Assembly: GCA_027919835.1 (NCBI GenBank)
Contig: JANVFP010000040.1
Location: forward strand, 124,001 to 188,000
Length of the DNA: 64,000 nt
DNA from: Lentinula raphanica
Lineage: Eukaryota > Basidiomycota > Agaricomycetes > Agaricales > Omphalotaceae
Direction of reading: 5' to 3'
Of this stretch, positions 23,807 to 35,900 are shown piece after piece; the first letter of the stretch is position 1, and each line of letters begins with the position of its first letter. Under the pieces are notes generated by a model that searched no databases, was not told the DNA's origin, and worked only from the letters and a program-made list of their open reading frames with translations. A program made the translations under genes and the position numbers.

Positions 23807-24283
23807 AAGCATGCTACGGAAATTCTGCTTCATGCTGAGAAGAAAGAAGGACTAAGAAGGATACAGTACATACGTGAAGTTCAAAGAGCTTGTTTTTGCT
23901 TACTCTGTATAAGTATCTATTTATGTGTAGTATCGTATTCTCTATGATTCCTTTATGACTGCTCACTTATGTTTAAACACTGACCATTTGTATTCGACTG
24001 ACTACAACAAACTTGTGGATATGTGTGATCTGTACATTGTACGGTTGTGGGTAAAGAGATTCCATGATATACAGTCCCATCCTGTCCATGTATGTGCTGC
24101 GTATGCTTACATGTATGGCGATTGAGCTAGTCTGTGTGTAACAGGGCATGAGCTCTCATCAGTGGCTTGACTGGAGATACAACGCATCGACACGATGGCA
24201 GCGGCACCAACCCGGATGGATCATATGATGGGCAACATTGACTACTCTTATCGAACCCAGAGTTGACGATGCACGACTATCAA
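23807..24283. other. Convergent intergenic region
   Basis: Lies between the 3' ends of two convergent genes. No gene or repeat seen; presumably both 3' untranslated regions. Confidence 0.5.
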
Positions 24284-25866
24284 TCAAATGCCTTTCTTCT
24301 TCTTCTTCTCATCCAAAACCAACTCTGTTATCCCACAGTTCTTCAACCTTTTTGTGACAGCCTGGCTAAGTGAGTGCTTCTCGAACGTGACCGTCAGTTT
24401 GACGATACGATTGAGGTTGGACGGTCGATTGTGCTCATCATCGTTGGTAATGAGGTTACGCGATTCGACCATGTCAGCAATGTGACGATCGGAACCCTTG
24501 GGCTTCAGTAGTAAGTTTTTGAAGCTGAAGTTTCGAAGTTCGGGAACGAGGAGTGGTTCGTCTTCGCGATAGGCCAGTCCCTGCATCAGTCGTGGGATCT
24601 CGAGTTCGCAGTGGTTGAGCCCGAGAGCTTGTATGGTGGGGAAGACGGCGAGGATGGAGAATATGTCGTCTATGGGTAGTTCGTGCATACCCAGTAGCTC
24701 GAATGTCTTCAGCTGAGCGGAAGAACGTGTCTGTAATCCAATCAAATCACTGGCGAAGCTTTCGTTGACGAAACCTCCATGATAAGTGTGATTCGTGCGG
24801 AAGTAGCGAAGAGAAGGGACAGTGATGGCATTTAGAAAACGCGACTCGCATTCGTCGTGCCAGTCGAGTAGGTCCAGTGTTTGTAGGTGTGGGAAAGCCA
24901 TATCTGGGACGGCGATTCCGGACATCCATTGGGGACAACGTAACGTGCAGTGAACAAGGCTATTGCAACTTCCCGATAATATTCGGAGGTAAACAAGAGG
25001 GTCCATAAGGATATGACAAGCTTCAGCTGCGACTATCAGCTGAAGAATTTTCAGTGGCGAAGTCGGAACCAGCAACCCGAGAACTTTCGGTATCATCTCC
25101 TCGCTCAAATCCGACCCAACAAACGTCAAATCTGTCAGCCTCGGCGAATTTCGCAGAAAAGACGGCAAGAGGGTCTTGTCTTTTGCCCTCATTCTGCTTT
25201 TCGTTGGGTCATCTCTGATGAGACGGATATTGAGAGCCGTCAATGACGGAAAACCAGAAGTGAGGGGGAGTAACGTGTGGAGAGGGATAACCATGTAGAG
25301 CGTTCGAATCCTGTGTGCGAACGATCCTAGACTTTCAAATAGATTCGGTGCGGGAGAAAAACTGGCATCCTTCGGTCGAAAGGCTACATCAAGTGGTAGT
25401 GCTCCGCTTCGGCTGAGCCACGTCGACATCGTTTCGCTGGTGACTTCGAATCCATCCGGTCCATAACTAGCCTGGAAACGAGACCATAACCTCGGCGTTC
25501 CATGAGCGACCTGTCTCCATGTCGAGCAAACCTGGGTGATCACAGTATGGGGGAACATCTTCTTGTCGGGACCAATGAGACTCATCAGACAATACTCCGT
25601 GAATATCAGAGAGAGAATCTCGCTTGGTAGACGATAGACCGGTGAGGAAAAACGAAGGAGTTGTAATCTAGCTCTCCTTCTACTGCGGGTTTCTGGAATG
25701 GTGATGACCGGTTTGCATTCGAGTGGTTTCCCTTGGCGAAATACTTCTTGAATGTCGTGCTGGGATGAATAGAAGCCTAGAGAATCTGTTACATCGGATG
25801 ACTACGTGTGATGGTTGAGTGGCAAGTTCGAAGATGAGCTAGGATACGCACAGACGAGGCGGACAT
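24284..25866 (-). CDS. F-box protein with leucine-rich C-terminal part
   Basis: Two exons: 25866-25852 (MSASS) and, after a ~50 nt intron, 25801-24284, giving about 510 residues. The F-box starts near residue 70: YRLPSEILSLIFTEYCLMSL, continuing through VITQVCSTWRQVAHGTPRLW. This would bind Skp1 in an SCF ubiquitin ligase. Downstream there are irregular leucine-rich segments (FPSLTALNIRLIRDD, SPRLTDLTFVGSDL, FPHLQTLDLLDWHD) that fit the substrate-binding part of agaricomycete F-box families. It ends in a Lys run before the stop. Such F-box genes are hugely expanded in agaricomycetes, so no specific orthologue is claimed. Confidence 0.82.
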
Positions 25867-26320
25867 GGCTTGAAGACTGAGGGAGATAATGGCGGAAGAA
25901 GAGTAAAGTGGTTTATAATTGAAGCCGGTTAAGGCCTAATAAAGTAAGCGCCCAAAGCCATTGGACCCACTGCTGACTTTAAACCTCTTACCTCTCTATT
26001 GGTCTTCTCTCGCATGCCACACTGCTGTTGAGAAAATCGCATGCTATGTGTGAGAAAAGCCCATGCTCAGACAAGATCCTTCATTTGCAAGCAAGGCAGT
26101 GAACTCGAGTTCATACGAACCCCCAAGTTCCAAGTTCCCCCCACTCTCAAATCTCACTGAAGGGCATTTGAGGACGGAGCTTGAAGACTCGTTGACCTGG
26201 CTAAATCGCAAAGTGTATTCAAAGCTACGAGACTGAAACGAAACGATTTCCTAGTATTATCCCCTTCCTCAACGTTGATCACCATACTGGCCTTCCACTA
26301 TTTCAAACCGCCGGAGCAGA
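25867..26320. other. F-box gene promoter and reductase 3' flank
   Basis: Intergenic region between two minus-strand genes. No coding region or repeat recognised. Confidence 0.5.
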
Positions 26321-28050
<1,730 letters not shown>

Positions 28051-29636
28051 TGTGTGTGATTTGATTCGTCTTCAAGTTATCTGGTTGCTGCAGTAGTTCT
28101 GAGGTGACAGTAGATTTTTTTCTGAGCTCGTTCTTATAGTACACCTGGTAGTAAGCATTGCACACTAAACTCGGAGCAAAGTCGGTGCAGTTCAGTGGGT
28201 TTCAGAAAATCGTCACATAGATGGTCGTGGTGATGTGATTATCATCCTCGTCTAGGCTGCCAGAGGCTACATAGCCGGCAAGATTGAAGAGAGCAACAGA
28301 GAACGCGCGTCGACGACTCGAGAATAGGTGTTCGGAAAGTGTTCGGGGCTATAGATGGCTGAATTATATCATTAATGATCACTAATTCGTGACCTGTGTA
28401 TAGGATTGGATTGGATGAGATTGGATGAGATAGAGTAGTGTAGACTACCAGCCTGCCGATGAACAGTAAAGAGAAGCACAACAAACGCGCATCGGGTATG
28501 ATATGGAATGAAGTGGGTTTCGAATTGATAGGGAACGTTGAAATACTGGCAGTTTGTATACATGCCTCAAGATCAAGGTCGGTCAGGTGTCCCAGATGAG
28601 AGCTACATGGAAGGTTTTTGTTCAGGAACAACAAAGACGTAGCGAGTCCGAATTCTGACCATCAGCGAAAGCATTGAGCAAGGTGTCCGTCCTATTCTCC
28701 TTCGGTTATATGCCTGATTCCGACGCAAAAACGTTGAGGTCCTTAAAGTCACTTCGTGTCGTGAAGTCGTGTGTCATCGTAGTCCTTTCGAGTCTAGGCA
28801 ACGAAAGCAAAGAGGAAAGCAAAAAGTCCAGAAGATGAAAAGAGAGGAGGAACTTGAAACTGGGTCTGGATGGAAAATCAAGCGCCCAGGGCGCTATCTA
28901 GCTAGACGCCCGTTGGACTTTGAACAAAGACCGCCAGATGTTTCCGATTCTTTGCTCCTCGGCAGCCTTCAAACTTGAAATCGATCCTTTGTTATCAGGA
29001 AAAATCATCTATCTACGAAGAACAAGAGACCTCAAACGATAGTTCTTCTACCGAGAGGGCTTGACCGTTTCTATCGAATGTCTTTTTCTGCAACTCGGCG
29101 GCGGCGGAAGCTCACTCGTCAAGAACTCGGAACCTGGAAGCATACCATACTCTTCCCAAGTATACCTGAAATTGTTTGTATAGGTATCAAACGGTAAGCC
29201 ACATCGTCTATTCGCCTGTATTACATATAGCTAGCAATGAGTATCTGTCCCTATAAAAGTACAAGGGCTTGAATTTCGAGAACCCGGTATTTGGCAAGTT
29301 ATATTGATGCAGTCACTAGTGCCCGGCCCAGTAGTGACCTGTACGTTGGAGAGGTCTAGTTGGCTTTCATCCTTCTCTCTCCGATGTGTTCTTATATGCA
29401 GTAGTACGCAGTTTATGTTTTGTCTGCCCGGTACGAGCCGAAACGCCCACTTCAATTTCTTCTTGCTCAAACTTCGAAAGAAATGCCAACGGTAAGTCGA
29501 GTCTCGAGACCCCTGGGCGCACAATCGTTGATATTGCACTGTTTCCATTTCGTAAAACACTCATTCATTTATCGAACCATAGATCGCTTCTCCAGTCTTC
29601 GTACATTCATCATGTACGATGCTGATACTTGGGTGA
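28051..29636. other. Long intergenic region with no confident gene
   Basis: About 1.6 kb between the reductase start and the retrotransposon. Some short frames exist but none has a recognisable domain or codon pattern. A 40-codon plus-strand frame begins at ATG 29078 (MSFSATRRRRKLTRQELG) with a stop near 29200; it is Arg-rich and could be chance. The tail of this stretch is the insertion site of the retrotransposon. Confidence 0.4.
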
Positions 29637-29641
29637 CTATA

Positions 29642-29916
29642 TGCCACGATAGGTTAGAGTAACGTAGCGTGGGCAAGATTGTTAGGATGAGAAATCTTCC
29701 TTAGAGTCTCTTCGAGTGACGATCGGAAGTCGTGCGTTAGAATTCAAGAAAAGACTACTTTACACATACATGTTCGAAGCCTATAAGTACATTTACAGTC
29801 AGACATAACAGAGACCAATACATCATAGTTTAAGATTGAAGCATCATAGAAAGCGATAGCGAGGCGCGATGAGTAACAGGAAGGGAAAAGATCGAAGAAC
29901 AGTCTTATCCGTTACA
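29642..29916 (-). repeat. 3' LTR
   Basis: 275 bp; on the plus strand it begins TGCCACGATAGG and ends ATCCGTTACA. It matches the other LTR base for base by eye. Confidence 0.95.
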
Positions 29917-29949
29917 TACGCCCTCCCAGGTTTCTGCAAGAAAGCTGCT

Positions 29950-32900
29950 TCAGGCGCCGTTCGAAGTTGAGGGAACGTTTCCAGCCCTGGAGAAGCTCCC
30001 GAGAACGTTGGGAACAGAATTAGTGAACTGACGGTTGTGGCGACGCGCGTTGGCGCGGCGTTCACCATTGCTGATACCACCTCTGGTAGTGCTACGACCT
30101 CTGCGGTTATTACGTTCCGCGGAGAAGAGCAACGACGAAACCATAGTTTCGGCTTGTCGTTCAGTGAACTGAATAGAGCGGAAGGCCGAACCTAGACCTC
30201 CAAAGCGCGACGGTGCAGTTCGAGGAGCCCTAGAACCAGAGTGCGACGAGACAGAGGGGAGGGAATTCGGCTTCGGAAACCGAGCACGTACGTTGTCTCG
30301 CAATTTGAAGAAGTTAATATTCATCTGGTTAAGTTCGACTTTGGTCCAGATGCAAAGATAGTTTACGGGCTTCACGGAGTGGAAGACTTGACCGTTGTCG
30401 TCGACTACAGACCAATAACTACGGCAAGTGGTGTCGAGGTGACCGTTGACGTGAGTAGAGACATAGTCGTAGTCAGTTGGTTTAGGAACCGACCATCCTT
30501 TGCCACGGGCATAGGAGTAGTAGAGAATGTCGAGCATTTGGTTGTCAGTTAGGGTGCGGTTGCCGAGCTCGACGTTGATAAAGGTCCAAGTGCCAGAATC
30601 GAACGCAACACCCTGAATGTCGCGTAGCCAAAATGCGGGACCACTGGTTGTGTTTCCTACAATCGAAGAAGGTCGCAAACCACTTGCCGTCGACACGGAC
30701 ATCATGCCCGACGCGGGAGGTTCAACAGCACTAGATACGGTTATCACACCCGAGGGGGGAGCAACCGCCGAAGAGACTGAGGTCATACCAGTATTAGCGG
30801 GAGGTCCCGAAGGAGCGGGAAGGTTAACAATAGCGCCGCTCGCAGGGTTCTGGTCGACGTCAATGTCCGAGGGAGTCATAATGGGGTTGCTGGAGAGGTC
30901 GGTGAAGTCCAAGGCGGGATTTATACTACCTAGAAAATAAACCATGTCAGTCAAAAGTGAAATGCCGCCTTCGATCGGGGAATCTTCGTCAGACAAGTTC
31001 TCCAACTTTGTAATGTCAGAGACACCGATGGTTTCAAAATAATCCGATAATTGGCGTAAGTTTGAGATCTTCGAATACGGAAGCCAGGTTTTGTCGCCAG
31101 TTTTCCAAAGTACCTCAAACATCGCGTCAGATCTGAATCCTCGGTGTGAGATTATGCGATCTATGATCCATTCAGAAGAATCATCTTCTGAGCCAGTTAC
31201 CTGTTCATATGATCTACCAGGGAAGAGACGGTCATCGTTAGGCACATGGATCCGCAAGAGTGAAGCATGAAATACGTTGTGCAAGCCACGCTTTAGTAAA
31301 GACACAGGGAGTTCCAGTTTGAAAGAACTTTCGCCGAGAACAGCCAAGATCTTAAAAGGTCCGATGAATCTGGGAATTAGTTTCCGTGCTCGATTTCGAG
31401 GAAATGTCAGATTCTTTGTCGACAGGTACACGAGATCACCAATCTCAAATGGTGCCGGGATGCGACGACGATTTTCGTTTCGGATATGTTTAACACGCTG
31501 AGCAAGAATTGCATCGTGAGCAGAGATAATGGCCATTTTCATATTTTCAGCAAACAAACGGACACCGCGAAATTCGGTACATTGAGGGTTGTCCCAAATC
31601 AAAGAACGAGGCATGCGTCCTGAATTCAAAAAGAAAGGAGCAAATCCGGTTGTTTCAGACCGTGCCAAGTTAATGGCGAATTCCACCATCGGTAGTTTGA
31701 TGACCCAGTCGTCCTGTGCTTCGTCCACTGCTTGACGGAGCATCTGAGTAATGGTGCGATTAGCTCTTTCAGTTAAGCCATCAGTCTGCGGATGATACGC
31801 ACTTGACATGCGAAGTTGTGTTCCAATCAACTTGTGTAAGTGAGACCAAAAGTGGCTTGTAAAAAGCGAGTCCCGGTCACTAACAATCGCTCGTGGCAAG
31901 CCATGTAGCTTATAAACTTCAGAAAATACCAGTTCTGCAACGTCGCGAGCGGAATAGTCTTGTCGGCTTGGAATGAGATGAACCATTCCCGTGAGATGAT
32001 CAACCACTGTCGTGATCATATCGAATTCTCCGAGTCGATTGGAGCTCAGGGGCAGGGGACCGACGAAGTCAATGCCTATTACATCCCAAGGGATAGAGGG
32101 AACAGGCAGAGGTTTTAACAATCCATAAGGTTTATGGTTAGATGACTTGGTCGTGCAACAAACGACACAAGACTCACAAAACGAAGAGATGTCTTTGGAC
32201 ATTGTTTTCCACCAGACCTGCTCTCTAAGGTACGCCAGAGTTTTTCGAGGGCTCAAATGAGCTAGCAGGGAATGAGCTTCGTCGATAATGACTTCTCTCA
32301 GAGATTTGCCCTTTACGAGGATGCGCGGGATGCATAGCAACTTGCGGTCCTCCAGCTTGATATAGAGAATGCCATCATCTAAGACGAAGTTCCGAAACTC
32401 TTTAGGATTCTCCACCACAGGCTTGAAGTCAGGGTCGGTTTCGTATTTTCCACGAACTGATTCAAGTACGTCGAGACCTGTCGATCTGGAGGTCAAGACA
32501 GAAATCAGAGAAGGAGGGGGCAGGTCTGTCGTAGAGACAAGACTGTGTTCAGTCGACAAAGGCACTTCCGGAGGTTGGTCGTTAGAGTCAACCACAATCT
32601 GTGGGCGTCCCGCTTGGGTCACGAGCTCCTTTCCTCTCGTTGACTTCTTAGTCTCCGCAGCCTTATTTTCCATAGCTTCTCTCGCCCTCCGAGACAATTT
32701 ACGGTCTTTTCTCAATTGCATCGGGAATGCGTAAAGCTCGTCAGGAATTGAACAGGCAGCCTCACAGTCGACGAGCAGAGGGGTTGTTATGAAGTTCACA
32801 CTCAGTGCGTCGTTATCAATAACATCGTGATACGTATATTCTGACCGAGCTCGAACTGTTCCAGGTGCGTCATTAGAGTATATGCGTGAAAGCGCGTCTG

Positions 32901-35900
32901 CAAAAGTGTTGTCAACGCCGGGGATGTACTCAACGTTGAAGTCAAATTCGGCAATCTTTTCCATCCAACGGGCTTGTCGTCCCGACAGCTCTTTCTGTCC
33001 AACCAGATGGATAAGACCCTTGTGGTCCGTGATCCAGGTGAATGATGCTCCCTGTAAAATGTCCCGGTGGCGAAGCATAGTTTCCACACCAGCTAACATT
33101 TCTATTTCGTGGACAGGATAATTTTGCTGTGCAGGATTCAATTTCGCCGAAAAGAAGGCAGCGACTTTGCCATCTTTCCAGGAGCTACCTTGCAAAATCA
33201 CACCTGCAACGCCCGTGTGGCACCCATCAGTTACCATCCAAATGGGGTCCGCATCTTTGGAATAATCCAACGGAACGCGGTAATGCATTTTGGACTCATC
33301 AACGAGCTGTTTAATTTGTTGGAAGGCCCGTTCTTCGGTGTACCCCCACCTGAAAGGCACTGTATCGCCGGTAATTTCATGCAAATGACCCATTGGGATA
33401 CGAACTCCAGCAATGTCGTCAGCTAGGTAGCCTACAGAGCCCAAGAAACCACGAAGTAAGTCACGATTCGTTGGCGTTTTCCATTTACTGATGGCATCCA
33501 CTTTATCTGGATCCATGCGAATGCCGTTATCGTCGACTACACGTCCTAAAATGCGAAGTTCACTTGCGAGGAAGTTCAGTTTAGATTCACTGAGGTAAAG
33601 CTTTTCTCGCGTGAGTATATCGATAATTTGTTTAACGTGTTGTATATGGTCCTGAAGACTATCAGAGTAGATGATGATATCATCTAAATATACATCCATA
33701 AACCTGCCGATGAACGATGAAAACAGGTGATTCATCAAGGTCTGATATGTGGCAGGTGCGTTGCAATCACCTTGTTGAATAACAAGGCTAACCATATTTC
33801 CATCTGGAGTAGATACGGCGGTATTCTGGACGTCATCTGGATGTATCCGGATTTGCTCATATGCGTCTTTACCGTCAAGAGTCGATCGGAAACGTGCTCG
33901 AGCGGCTCGACGCAGGATGCCATCAATGTCAGGTAAAGGCGAAGCGAGTTTCTTAGTATTAGCGTTCCGCCGCCGGAGATCAGCCACCACTCTCAATTTT
34001 GTCTTCTGCTGGCCAGGTTTCGGGATTAGCAGCAGGGGAACAGTGTTATTGGCGGTGGTGATCCTCCATCGACCACTCTTAATATAGGCGTCCCGTTTTT
34101 CCACCCACTGCTCACGGAATTTCTCAGGAAGCCTAGAAGGACGCCAAGGAATGACAAGATCCCGGTCGATCAAAGGAATTCGGTGGTTTATTTCTCTCAG
34201 CGGAGGTAGATCTGTTTGATCCATTGTCCGACATAACGGTTTTGCATATTCGAAGAGGTCCTCACGTGCGCGCTGGACTTCGTCATCAACAACATCCAAG
34301 GAGTTGGAAGTTATTCGTGAGACGGTTGGACCCTCTAAAGGTAGTCTAGTTGCGCTACCAATCACCACGCGACATTGATTGAAACCAATAGTTACGCAGT
34401 GCTCGTGAAGGAATTTAGTCCCAAGAATGAGATCGCAATTTGCAATATTCGCCACGTCGAACGTTCTTCGTTCGTTGATTTTTTGATATTCAAAATCAGC
34501 ATCAACCTCCCAATTCACTTTAGATCGAGATCCTTGAACAGCGAGTTGGAGAATAAGAGGGTGCGGTAGTTCTCGTCGTCTCAAGTTTAGTTGATCAGCC
34601 AACTTTGTAGACATGAAGTCACCTAAAGATCCACTGTCAAGAAGAGCCCGCACCGGTTGTTTATTGATACGAACAACGACTATGATTGGTCGGGCTACTT
34701 TTCGTGCTGGATCCTTAACTGTTGCAGCATTACGCTGCAAGCCACCATAGGTGTCTTTAGGAATCTGGATACCTCCTACCAGGACATCTCCAGCTTGAAG
34801 ATAACGGTTTGTTTGAGACGCCCTCCATGATAGGTACTCACTGAGTTCACCATCTGTCATGTAGCGAGCTGGGCCTTTGTCGAATCGATGTTCGAACAAA
34901 TTTCCAAACAGATCAATTTTATCTTCCCACATGGGAAACTTGAACGCGTCTTGATATAAGGTCATGTATCGCTTACAGATCCATCGTTTTATGTCGAAAC
35001 GGTGATCACGTAGGAGTTGTAAAGGCACGGAAAAGGTGAATCCAAGCCATCGATCTTCAATTACATATGATGATTCATCAGCCGCACGATATGCGTTGAA
35101 GCGATTTGTTTGCCTTCCACTAGGAATTTGGACGGGCAAACTGTCACCAGGTAAGCCACCTCTGAACAGTAGTGACAGTATAATGTGAAGTTTAAAGGCA
35201 TCACCCATAGGGCGGTGATTTCCCCATCTACTTTCCAACGGAACGGCAAGATCCATGATGTTAAGTTTAGCGTACCAGTGTACGATTCTAAAATCGGGAT
35301 CCTCCATCGTGAACATCGGCAGAGTATATTCTCGATCTTCGTATGCAGTATCTAGGATCAAAAAGCCTCCGCCTCCGTTTTCCAATAGTATCCGGCAAAC
35401 AATGAATCGTTCAGGATTCAGAATCGCGGAATCATATCGATCCTCACCAGGATAGGGAGCGCCCCAATGCAGGAGATCCCTAGCTCGCATAGAGATGGGG
35501 TCTAAGAAATCAGAGGACCTTCGTTTAGGTCGTGGTAGTTCTGAATATGCCACCGAGCGGAAATTCGGTGACTGGCGAATTTCCTCTATCGCCTGATACC
35601 ACTCATGATTTGCAAACGAATTTATTGCTTCGTGGCCATTGATTGAGGTTTCCCTTTCCACGGTGGGTCCAAAGGGAGTATCATCGTCTTCTTCCTCAGA
35701 GCTTGAGCTCCAATCAGAATCCGAATCACTCTCGTCTGAACATTCCACCAGCGGTGGCAAACCTTCGTCAAGACTATCGTTCTCAAATGAATCGTCGAGA
35801 CTGTCAGTGTCACCGCCGGAACTTTCGCTGGAATACAATGTATCTTCTACATCGGTAAACCAGTCCAGCTTTCCGACGGTGAGTTCACAGACGCAGTCCG

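Noticed and set aside
28242..28634. Minus-strand 130-codon frame upstream of the reductase
   Set aside because: Composition and wording look random, with several Ile/Ser/His-rich stretches and no domain; codon use unlike neighbouring genes.
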